From Mytilus edulis (Eukaryota; Mollusca; Bivalvia; Mytilida; Mytilidae): a DNA stretch of 64,000 nt. Below the pieces are notes generated by a model. That model saw nothing but the letters and a program-made list of their open reading frames with translations, ran no database searches and was not told where the DNA came from. The position numbers and the translations under genes were made by a program. Within the stretch, counting starts at the first letter, position 1. Each line of letters starts with the position of its first letter. Below are positions 34,946-46,500 of the stretch, piece by piece. The stretch covers positions 64,039,674-64,103,673 of the forward strand of contig NC_092350.1 in NCBI RefSeq assembly GCF_963676685.1, written 5' to 3'.

Positions 34946-35960
34946 TTATGAATCATCGTTATAACAGCATGTGGATGATAATTGCTAATGCTAAAGCCCA
35001 AATGTCAATCAGTAAGGAAACACCGGTTAGGGTAACAAATTGTAGAGTACAAACACCTTGAAAGAGTTTAGTGGGTGCGAATTCATTCCTCCAGCAAACA
35101 AAATAAAGAATGATAGACGGAAACCGTAGACAAAAATCTTCAAATAGAGGAAATTGAAGTAAGTGTATTCCACTTGCCAGTTTAGATATATTCAAAATTA
35201 CAAATGAGGAAAAATTAAGGAATTACATCGTTTTCCTTTACAGGTAGGATAGAATCCTTCATGAATTGTCGCTGTAAACTACAAGGCGTGATATTATGAA
35301 AAAAATCTGTCTTACAATTTAGATGAAGATGCTAGTCGAAGAATAGTTTTACAATATATGAGGTTATGGATGGGGCATGCAGAATAAAGAACAATACCTA
35401 AATATTGTAAATTATGATAAAGAGAAAACATACTAATAGTCAAACAATAAAAGACTAGTCTAAGAGAATAATGGCGTACACAAGTATAAATAATAACTCT
35501 TGAATATTTAACAATTATGTAATAAAACACTTAACTAATGAAATGGCCAATATTATATAAAAATATAAAGTTGCAAAGCAACCAAAAATCAGTCAACCAA
35601 ATTTGAATTACATAGACCCATAATAGGTACACAGGCATTTTAGGTATGTAGGCGACTTGAGTGAATGTCTTAAGTTTATCCCGCCACTTCAACATAGCAA
35701 GAATTAATTTGATACATTTTCGATAAGAATTGAACTGTTGAACAAAAAAGAATAAAAAACCAAGCAATCCTTATCAAATATATTACAGAAACGTAGTATT
35801 GATGCCGTCTGATATCCATTTTTCGTCAATTTCTGTATGTTTTTATATGTGTACTGCAACTGCAAGTTTCCGTTTTCAGAAGAAAAGAAGAAAAAAAACT
35901 CCATAGAAACTACATGTACCTTAACATACAATCGAATACGTTTTGACATTAGGTGTCATT
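34946..35960 (-). other. Row of short hydrophobic ORFs, possible decayed membrane protein
   Basis: Four minus-strand frames follow one another (35949-35704, 35767-35531, 35530-35312, 35195-34959). Each encodes hydrophobic stretches such as L-L-W-V-Y-V-I-Q-I-W-L and S-L-L-I-D-I-W-A-L-A-L-A. The third frame ends at a potential donor (AAATT|GTAAGA). The first has a true ATG at 35949. I recognise no family, and AT-rich DNA readily gives hydrophobic frames, so this may be chance. Confidence 0.2.
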
Positions 35961-36560
35961 ATAAAACTGTTAGGTATATGTGTTTTACTTTCTGGGTATT
36001 CATGTTTAGATCGGGACTTCATTTTGAGGAGTATTACCTTGAAAATTATAGCTGGCAAGGGATTTTACGTACTACACGTGAACATCTAGTTTTACATATG
36101 ATTACAAAAAAGACATATCATTAAATTAAATACAACAATAAGATAGAATTACTATAGTATAACACAAATAAATCTTAAAAAGCACATATATATCATTATT
36201 ATTAGAAAAAAAAAACCAATTGCGTTGAACAAATGGTCAAACAAAGTCCTTAAAAATATACAATCTGTTTCAAAACTAGATTAACAATGGGGCGGTTATA
36301 ATAAAGACGTTTTATAAACAATCAAGTTAATAAGTTATAAACATATGCGTGATAAACATTTGCAATTTTTATTGACAAATACAGAACCACACGAGTGTCA
36401 AAAGAGTGTCAAAAAACAAATAATTTTATGAAGGGGGCGAACATATACATTAAAATTTAACCTCTTTGCAGAATTGTTATTACCATTAAAACAAGCTATT
36501 ATTCAGGGTTAAAGATCAAGGTACAATGTTCATGTTTAGAAGAATGGCCAAGTTTCAAAG
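35960..36560. other. No gene seen
   Basis: AT-rich sequence, no supportable feature. Confidence 0.4.
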
Positions 36561-36564
36561 GTGT

Positions 36565-36765
36565 AGCACGTTCGACGAAGAAGTAGGACAGAGCTTACAG
36601 TTTTTGGTCGGGTTCGTGTTGCTTATTCTTTAGTTTTCTATGTTGTGTCACGTGTACTATTGTTTGTCTGTTTGTCTTTTTTTATTTTTAGCCATGGCGT
36701 TGTCAGTTTGTTTTAGATTGATGAGTTTACTGTCCCTTTGGTATCTTTCGTCCCTCTTTGAACAC
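36565..36765 (+). mobile_element. 3' tail of an RT element
   Basis: Contains TGGTCGGGTTCGTGTTGCTT, then TTAGTTTTCTATGTTGTGTC and CCATGGCGTTGTCAGTTTG, ending at TTTCGTCCCTCTTTG. It is the same tail that follows RT coding sequence (in reverse) at 50700-50900. Confidence 0.6.
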
Positions 36766-37066
36766 TATATACGGTAATATGAAAACAATGTTTAAGCAGA
36801 CGGCAAACACCGACAACCCATTGACAACAATGCCATGTTTCGAACATAACGTATGATGCGGGATAGGTCATGAGGTTGTACCTGGAGCAATGGTTTAGAA
36901 AAATAACAAAGTTCTGGTCTCAATGTATTGTTAAAAGTGCATTATTCTTTTATAATACAATAATAATCAAAACCACGAAGTTAATAAAGACTCACAAAAC
37001 CAAAGGACATTTACATCAATAGTTATAAATAATAATTAAGAAACAACACTTAAAACATGGAGTGAA

Positions 37067-37545
37067 ATCAGGTGCTCCGGAAGGGTAGACTATTTTCTGC
37101 ACCGCAAAAGGAACCCGTCGTGTTATTTCTTTGTTCAGTTCGGTATTGATGAAAGATTCTGATGACTAAGGAAGAATATCAGATATGATTTCTGACACAC
37201 TTTTGTCATAATGGCAAATCATCTCATGATGGCGACCATAAAATTTCTTGAGTGATGACCTTTATTTGATTGATTCATAGCCCTGTCTTAGCAACTTTTG
37301 AGAAAGCAGTATTCCTCGTTCAACAAAATTAACATACTTTGAGCTAGTTCTAAAGTAACGTATCAATTGAGACACATATACTTCATATGCTGGTGCCGCT
37401 GGGTTGTTGTTACACAGAAATGGAAAGTTGACTTAAAGGAAAATTCAAATCATCGCGTTTGTCATAAATTTTGGTATTCAACCTACCGTCAATATTTATT
37501 TCGAGAAAAAAGGTCTAAGTATGAAGCACATTTATCTGTGTCGGA
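37067..37545 (-). pseudogene. Decayed RT C-terminal fragment
   Basis: Minus-strand pieces read A-S-Y-L-D-L-F-L-E-I-N-I-D-G-R-L-N-T-K-I and Y-D-K-R-D-D-L-N-F-P, followed by frameshifted remnants of the Y-G-V-Y-I-S-Q region and the GTGCTCCGGAAGGGTAG tail. The copy is multiply frameshifted and lacks the catalytic motifs. Confidence 0.6.
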
Positions 37546-37599
37546 AGTTCTGGTCTCAATGCATTGTTTAAAGTGCATTATTCTTTTATAATTGTTTGT

Positions 37600-38200
37600 C
37601 ATTTCTTCGTCTTCGTTTTTGGCCATGGTGTTTTAGATTTATGGTAGGCATATGTTTTGGCTTTTCGTATCGCACTTTTTTGGAATGAAGATTGAGCTGT
37701 AAAAAAAACTGTATGTATTCTAATTATGCGTCTCATTAAATTTCAATGGAACTTGCAGACTTACAAGAGTTTCTTCTTTAAAATCGTGCAAAAGAATTTT
37801 AAGATAGTTACTTAAATCATGTTTCTATATATAACTATTTGTTTAGCATTTAAGAAGAATTATGGGTAGTTTTGTTAGTTTTTTTATTTCTTAGTTATAG
37901 GTCTAATCAAAACATCTGAAATCAAATTGTGCACTGGAACCTCTGGTTGATATTTCAGTTTTATTGAATATTTTCTATAAATATTAAAACAATTTGTCCG
38001 AGTTTTTACCAGCAGACTACTTAAGAACATGTTTACAAAAACCAAAAAAATACAAAGTACAGATCTGTAAGAAAAGAAAATCATATGTCTTAGATTTTTT
38101 TGTTTGTTTTGTTGTATTTATTTATTCCTCTTTGGTCTGTTTTCTGCATTGTTCAACATTTCAATGTCCTATGATCTTGTCATTCTCTTAACAAATTAAC
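37600..38200. other. No gene seen
   Basis: AT-rich sequence; small frames are not protein-like. Confidence 0.4.
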
Positions 38201-38209
38201 TCATCATAG

Positions 38210-38650
38210 ATACCAGGATTACATTTTGTATTAATGCCAAACGCGCTTTTCGTCTACAAAAGACTCACCAGTGACACTGGAATCCAAAAAAAAATAAAAG
38301 GCCAAATAAAGTACGAAGTTGAAGAGCATTGAGGATGAAAATTCCTAAAAGTTTTGCCAAATACAGCTGAGGTAATCTATTCCTGGGATAGAAAATCCTT
38401 AGTATTTCAAAAAATTCAAAAGTTTTGTAAACAGTTTATTTATAGATACGACCATATCAATGATAAATAATAAACAGAAGTGCTGACTACTGGTCTGGTG
38501 ATATCCTCGGGGAATAAATACTCAATCAGCATTGGCATCGACCCATCATAGATACCAGGATTAAATTTTGTATTTACGTCAGCCGTGCGCTTCGATTTCA
38601 CAAGACTTAAGAGGAAGACTGTCTCATTGACAATTATACCACATCTTATT
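38210..38650 (+). repeat. Fragments of repeats E and A
   Basis: Two starts of ATAGATACCAGGATTA (38212 and 38558), CAAAAGACTCACCAGTGACA and GGTAATCTATTCCTGGGATA belong to repeat E. AAGACTGTCTCATTGACAAT and ATACCACATCTTATT (38608-38650) are the minus-strand end of repeat A. Confidence 0.5.
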
Positions 38651-39868
38651 TATCGAGTTTATATCTCTAGTCTGACAGGAGAAGACGTTAATAAGTTGTA
38701 AAACTTGTGTCTAATCCACTTGTCATTTTGAACAATACAATATGTTCAAACTAAACTTAATGTGAATAATTGTATCTAGTCAAGACTATTCCAGTTGTAA
38801 CATGACTCCGTCTCTCAATATTATTAGTTACATGTTACATAGTCTGTCAGTTACCTAAAACGCTGTTTGTGTAAATTCCATATTGGGTGAGAGCGAATTT
38901 GTCTTGTCATATGGTGTTAAGTCTTGTTGCCTATCAAAGTGATAAAGTCTCCATTACCGTTAACATTTTATAACCTCCTTCCATTGGTCTATACAAGAAC
39001 AATGCCAACAGCGGCAATGTGTTAGCTTTATGTGTTTTATAAATTTATTTAATCGTACATCATCAATTTTTCGTTTGTTTAATCTTTTACGATTTTTCTT
39101 CAGCATCGCGTTGTTTTCATAAAGGGACGTAACACAACTACTAACCGAAAAGTGAAAAAAATGTCCCAAATATGGAATACAAACCGTTTCCACTCGCTTG
39201 TTTTAACCTATCATAATCCTTGAAATGAAAAGGAGGTGAGAAAATGTCATGTATCGATCTTTCATTACTTTTATTTTATATATTTAATCAAAAGAACAAA
39301 TATAAAATTAAAACGGAGAAAGAAAATCTGCACTACAAACGGGAAGTCCATTACAAATAAAAACATATCACTATCATTCACAAAAGCAAGTGCAAAACAA
39401 ATGCAATTTTCAAACGATCGTCCTCATTTCAAGTTCTGTATTAAGTTCATTCTGAAAAGATGGAGCGGTACCGGGAAGCAATCGGTCAAACATGAGTCAG
39501 GCATAATTTCATATGGTTTTAGACACGTCTTATAACTGTTATGTACCTTATGTACCTCAACAATGATTTTTTAGATAAAAAAAGATACCAAGAGTTGGCA
39601 AATGGGTATTTATGACTTTATCATTTTCCCAATATATAGCAAAAATGATGAACTGCAAGGTAAATTAGAAAGAAGGCGGAGGTTCATCAAAATGACAAAA
39701 TCAACCGTTGACCTTGAGCAACCAACTAATCTAATGGAAAACAAGTGTCATACTCCTGACTTGGTACAGATATTAACAACAATAATAAATTTTGAACAAC
39801 AGCATATTATTAAAAATCACAGTATAATTCTAAAACAGAAAAATCAGTATCATTCGAGATTATTCATG
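38650..39868. other. 3' flank of the propeller gene; no other gene supported
   Basis: Probably includes the 3' untranslated region of the minus-strand gene that ends at 39869; a minus-strand AATAAA-type signal is available near 39277-39285. The frame at 38960-39193 (-) has a cysteine cluster (H-C-R-C-W-H-C-S-C) but no splice context or family. The frame at 39602-40000 (+) runs into antisense of the gene. Confidence 0.4.
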
Positions 39869-40500
39869 TCAACAGTTATAATAGTTCTGGTTATCGGTAC
39901 GTTTTTCTGTACACGAACGTTCTGCCTCTGCACAACGACCAGTTATATCAGTGACTGCATTCAGCGTGTTTGTGGTTTTTTCTGGAAATGGACGTTTTAA
40001 TTGTGAACTATGTACTATCGCATCAGTTACTGTATCGTACTTGTGTGTGTCAGCACGGGAAATCATTGGCATGTACGTGTTCTTGGTTGGAGTATTATCG
40101 TATTTAGGCGCAGTAGAACTTGTTGTCATTGATATATATGGATTTGAGTTGACTGTGTTCTCATACTTAATTGAATTTACAAATGTTACTTGTGCCGGGA
40201 CATGGTTGCTGTCCCTTTTCTCTCCTACAGATTTGTTTGTCATTTTGCACTCATCATCGACAAACGATACTTTTATTACACTGCATTTGTCATCGGCAAT
40301 TGTATCATAATCAGCCTCAATGCAGCTCATTCTTGTATTGTTGTGTTGAGGATTTTGGTTCAGACGATTTTTCCTTAATCTTCGGTATAACCTGTTTCCA
40401 GTGCATAAGCTAAGCATCACCAAACTTGGCCCAAGTGTTACAGTAAAGAAAATTACTGATCCAAGACCATATGCCAAGATAATTCCTCCCCCTGACAAAC
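39869..40500 (-). CDS. Propeller gene exon 7 (membrane span and signalling tail)
   Basis: Acceptor TTTGTAG at 40501; stop at 39869-39871. It begins with S-L-S-G-G-G-I-I-L-A-Y-G, then a hydrophobic span to about residue 350, then a basic stop-transfer. The tail has two adjacent 21-residue units (429 and 450 tyrosines), each K-Y-[ED]-N-T, six residues, then Y-[IM]-[SP]-M. A third start, K-Y-D-T-V, and an earlier D-Y-D-T-I add two more tyrosines. The plus-strand frames at 39951-40413 are its shadow. Confidence 0.85.
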
Positions 40501-43500
40501 CTACAAATAAAAAATGTTAAATGACTACTGCAATCTTGTAGTTATTCGTTTTAAAACAGATTATGAAAACTATAATTAACATAACCCAATGAAAATCAAT
40601 CATGTAGCGTAGATATTGGGTGGCCTTATTGTCATTGTGTGTACATGTATGTTTTAACCGAAAAATAACATGTTTTCATGGTATAAGAACATTAGATATA
40701 AGACAAGTCCATCATACTATTTTGCAGATTGATTTATTCCTCATTGTGATATTCTGATTAAGTGTGGGATCGGTAGATGAAAAATAAAGATAAGAACACT
40801 TCATACTGTCCACGCATTTGGTCTTTCAGTAAAACGTTAAAGTATGCAGATAATTGACAAAAAATACATATTTTTAGCATAGTTTATGTTCAATGTATCA
40901 CATAAATTTGAAATTATTATTATTATTATTAATATTATTATTATTATTAGTAGTAATATTATAAAAAGTATTATTATTACAATTATCATTTTTATCATTA
41001 TAATTATTAATATTATTATTTTTATTATTATTATAATTATCATTATTATTATTATTATTATCCTTATTATCAGATTATCATGATTATTATTATTATTTTT
41101 TCATAATTAAATAATATTAATGAGCTGCTTTATTATCAAAACTATAATAATTACTACTGTAATTTTTTAATTATTATTATTATTATTATTATCATATCAT
41201 ATTTTCCACAGAAAGTAACCAAAAGTTGGCGTGCAATAAATTCCAATATTGTACTAGTGCAATAAATCTTCAAAATTCATGTTAAAGTCTTAGTTTAAAC
41301 CAATTTTTACTTTCAAATATCATATTGCTATACAATAAAAGGGCTATTGCATCAATATTGGGGAATATTGTCCCTCGCAAACTCGTGCAATATAAATTTC
41401 TTCTCGGAACAATATTCCACAATATTCATGCAATAACCCTATATTATTTTTTTTTATTATCATTTTCATAATTATTATTATTATTTTTATTATTATTATT
41501 ATTATTAAATATTGTTAATATTATTATTCTTTATTATTCTTAAAAGTTTTGAAAATGTTTATTTAATTATATATATTGTCATTAGTGTTATTATTATTAA
41601 TATTATTATTTCGATTATTTTACTATTATTTTTATTTATATTATTATTACTTTTATTTTATTATTTTGATTATAATCATTATTATTTTTATTATAATTAA
41701 TACTAGTTATGAAGATGTCGAACATTATAAAAATTACATTATTTTAAGTAAGGAGACGATATTTTCTCAGATGGAAATATAAAGGATCAACTTGCAAATG
41801 TAAGTACTTTATGGTCGTTGTTTTTGTAAGTTTGTTGCCTAAAGTCCTGAATGAGAAAACCTGAGTTAGTTTATTTAAAAATTGCCTTAAGACATCATTA
41901 TAATATAAAGAAATACAAATGTATTATATAACCAGTATCTTATTTATTGTTTTTAATTCCGTATTGATCACACTGGTGACCACGATATAATAGTTTATGT
42001 TGTAAATATTATTCTATACTGAATTATTTGGTGACAATAAATTCTTACTTGCGTCTTCATCTTCAACCATTGTTGGTAGAGCGTGTATATTCTGTGTAAT
42101 TCTAGGAACTGAAGTTGTACATAATACATCTATTAACATACTCGGTGTGGACGATCAATACATACCAATGAAAAGGAAAGGAACTTCAATTGTGAATGTG
42201 TGTGTGTTATCAAAGAAATAACACGACGGGTGCCGTATACGGTGCAAAAGATGCTTACCCTTCCGGAGCACCTGATTTCACTTCCGGTTTTTAGTGGAGT
42301 TCGTGTTGTTTCTTATTTATTATTTGTAACTGTTGATGTGAATGTCTTTTGGTTTATTAGTCTTTGTTTACTCCTTGGTTTTGATTGATATTGTCTTACT
42401 ATGTACCATTTTGGGTATCTATGTATTCTTGATTGAAATCAAGATGTTCTCATTATATTATTTGAGTCATAACTTTTTTTCAACAATTGTGTACTGTTTA
42501 CTACAAGAGTACACTTATGCTCAACACTTGAATGAAGACAAAATAATACATTTCAAGTAAGTGCGTGAATATATTAATGAAAATAAAAAATCAAGTAATT
42601 ATAAGGAAACATGCATTGAATATCTTCAAGTTACACCTATTATTTACAATTTTAAGGAAAAATAATAGAGTTCATACAGGTGCGTAAGCAAATTTATAAA
42701 AATATGAAATTAATTATTTAAAAAGAAATATCCTTGAAAATCTGAAAACTACACTCATTGTTAAAATTATTTTCAGGGAAAAAATAATAGTAGTTGCGTG
42801 AACTAGTTCATGAACATACACATTATGTTTAAAGAAGAAAATATTGAGGTTTACCGCTATACAACCAAGTTTAATCCACCATTTTCTACATTTAAAAATG
42901 CCTGTACCAAGTCAGGAATATGACTGCTCTTGTCCATTCGGTTTTGATGTGTTTTGTCATTTGATTTTGCTATGTGATTATGGACTTTCCGATTAGATTT
43001 TACTGTGAGTTCAGTATTTCTGTGATTTTACTTATTTTTTGTGGATATATTCAAGCTAAAAATTATCTTGCCATGTTTAGCATGTTCCGCTAGCTATAGC
43101 ACCTGGTTTAATCCGCCATTTTCTAGATAATGTCTGTACCACGTCATGTGTATGATATTCGTTTTATGCGTTTGAGCTTTTGGTTTTGTTATTTGATTAG
43201 GGGCTTTCTTATTTGGATTTTCCTGCGAGTTTGGTCATTTTACCTTTTAGATGACACAGAGTTAACTTCATAATTTATTCAAGGACTAAACATATATTTA
43301 AGGATGTACTTAGGTGAGGTTTTGGAATAAGGGTCAAATGTTCGTACTCCTCAGTGTTTTCCATAAAAAAGAAGGTAAAATATTTTGCCCCATAACACCT
43401 ATTTATCTTTTAACAGAAGACTTAACAGGTCATAAAAGGTAATTTGTCAAAATTTAAGCAGATTTTTGATTTTCGTTCTTTTGATTTAAGACCGAAATAA

Positions 43501-46500
43501 TACCAATGCAAATATAAGGTAAAAGTCCGAGTCAGCCTTTTCCCGCCATATTCTATTGCTCTTCTAGCTAAAAGTATCAAATTTCAATTTTGAATCCTTG
43601 ATTTATTTAATTGAATTAACCTTAGATCAACTAAGTACATCTTTAAGTATAGTTTTATTTATTTCGAGATACTAATAAATTGTTACCTTTTTTGTGAAAC
43701 ACAATCAAACCGTACTTTTGATTTTCATCTGAATACAGCGTTACAGGTTGAGATTGTGGTTTTTTGCTGACTTTGAATACGTACCAACTACCTCGGTCAG
43801 TAAAGTAAATACAGTTGTTATCTACGTTTAAGCTGTATGGGGCACGGGATGGATAAGGGAAAGACGGATTGTTACTGAAAATAAGGCTTATATTGCTCCC
43901 ATTACAGCTGGAACTCTTAATTGACCCGAGGTGACTGTCTGTCCAGTAAAGTGTACATTTTGGAGCATCATCTAAAACAGCATAAAATGTAAGTAGAGTT
44001 CAAGATACAGTTTTGAATCTATATAATTTTTATGCAACGAAACAAATAACAATAGGAATGTGCATGCTTATTAAAAGTTTCAATTTAGACGCCAAGAATA
44101 ATATGTTTACGCAGAGTAAATACAATTTTTATCGCAATTATATGGATGTTTTAGCGGCTGTCGTACAGGCGGAAGGTTTTAGCTAGCTATGAAAACAGGT
44201 TTAATCCATAATTTTTACACGTAGGGAAATACATGTGCCAAGTCAGGAATATGACAGTTATTTTCCATTTGTTTGATATTTTTCAGCATTTGATTGTACT
44301 ATTTGTGATGAAACTTTCTACTTGAAATTTTCTTTGAAGTCCAGTATTACTGTCATTTGACTTAAATGGGAGTATAAGTGCCATTGAGACAACTCTCCAT
44401 CATAGTTACATTTTGTCAAAGTAAACCAGTATAGGTAAAAGTACGACCTTCAACACGGAGCATACATACCTATTGCAATATCATACACTTTGCCTATGCC
44501 CATACTTTCAGTAATCAACGTTTGTCTTGCGCTTCTATCTAACCTACATCTTCCAATAGCGTTCTGATTGTTTTCAGTATAACTGAAATACATCATTCTA
44601 AAATACAAAAAAATATGTGCTCATCCTTAGTACCATATAAAGTGTCCAGAGACACAATACGATAACACTAGTTTGTAGGATGTAAAAGACTTGTGTCTGC
44701 TGAGAAAAAAATGTCCTCAATGCTCAATCGCAAAATCAATTCCGGGATACCATTGCATTGCATCTGTGAGGAATAAATGAAATTGGAACTGTTCTACAAT
44801 GACATTTTGCAAAAGTATTTAAAATTTCAATAAATTTGTCAAATTTTCTAAAATTTATTAAGATGCAAGCGGGAAACCATGTGACCGAAAGCACATGACT
44901 CAAAAACCGAAAACCAAAATTTACGGAAGAAGGTTCATTCGTTATTTAGCTACAGTGGCATGTCGTATATCACGGGACATGTACACATGTATCCTGCTTT
45001 CTTTAAGATGTGTCAGATTTATAACGTGCAAGTTGTTCTATAAAAGAAAAAAAAACACGTTATTCATAACAAAACATACAGGTTAAAAATACCTTGTTCT
45101 AGAGTGTATAGCAATAGCATGCGGGTATTCGAGACTACTATTTATAGCAACGGTGACCTCTGATCCGTCTAAATTACATCTGAATATACTATTTGCTAAT
45201 GATTCTGTCCAATATAGGTGATTTGCTGTTTGATCTACTGCAATTCCTGTTGGATTTGCTGATCTGACCACTGTTTCAACAAGATTGCTTTCATTATTTG
45301 GATAACGGATTCTAAAAAAAATAATGGATGCGTGTTGATTAAAATATTCATCGTATTCTTGAATGGTTGTTATATTCTCAAAAGGTTCAGGTATTTTCAA
45401 TTTGAAAAAAAAAACAAAAAAAAACATTGTGTTAGATCAAAACAAACATTTTATATAAACCTGTAGTGCTAAACATCCACCTCAGTATTATTGACCATGA
45501 AGAGGAAGCATGAGTACCAAAAGAAAACTAACGGTAGTAGAGAAATCGGTCAATCCTACTTTAGGATGTTTACTGAAGAATAGGCAGAAATTATCATGGA
45601 AAGAATAAAAAATGTTAAGATTAACAGACTTAAAAAAATCTAGACAATTATAAATATCGACAAAGACGACCGACAGTCGTGTTGCTTGAAGTAAATACGT
45701 ACTGATTAAGATTGGACTTGTTTGTCAGTTATTGTTATTGTTGTTGATTGAGTTCTAGTACCACTCGATACATTCATGAACTAATAAATGTCTTCATAAT
45801 TACCTATATATGCTATTGTTGCCTATTTCTGTCCAGTACATATAACTAGTGTTGTGGTGATATGCCATAAACCACGCTCTTTCAATATTCCTTGAAATAG
45901 GGACTGAATTGCGATTGCTAACATCTAGCAGTAATATTCCTCTGCTTTTGCCCAATAAATCATTGCCATATGCAACTAATAAGTGTTGTCCCCATACTAT
46001 TAATATAAAATATTATCAAACGAATATTTATCGTGAATTTTTAACATAGATAGACGATTATAGTGTTTTCTCGTTTGACTTGTTTTACATTGTCATATCG
46101 GGGCCTTTTATAGCTGACTATGCGGTATGGGGTGTGCTCATTGTTGAAGGCGCCGTACGGTGACCTATAGTTGTTAATGTCTGTGTCATTTTGGTCTATT
46201 GTTGACTGTTGTCACATTGGAAATTATACCACATCTTCTTTTTTATAATATCTCTTTTTTTTAAACGAAATAATAAAAAAAAAATATATGAAATCCCCAG
46301 CAATTATGTTTCCTATCTTATTGTGTAGGTTGTGTTACTGGTTAACGATGCTAAATGTATACTATTTATATTTATATATTAAAAGAAAAGTCATGTCAAA
46401 ATTATCGCATTATTTCACAGTTAGAAAACTAAACAATAGACTAAGATATACCCTTTGTGCACTTATAATTAACAGATACTTACAAAAAAAAAACACTTCT

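Noticed and set aside
39602..40000. 132-codon plus-strand frame with a hydrophobic C-terminus
   Set aside because: Its C-terminal part is antisense to exon 7 and its N-terminal part shows no family signal.
39951..40413. Plus-strand open frames
   Set aside because: Antisense shadows of exon 7 of the propeller gene, which has splice-consistent partners and recognisable motifs.
40837..41083. Isoleucine-rich frames on both strands
   Set aside because: Produced by the (ATT)n microsatellite.
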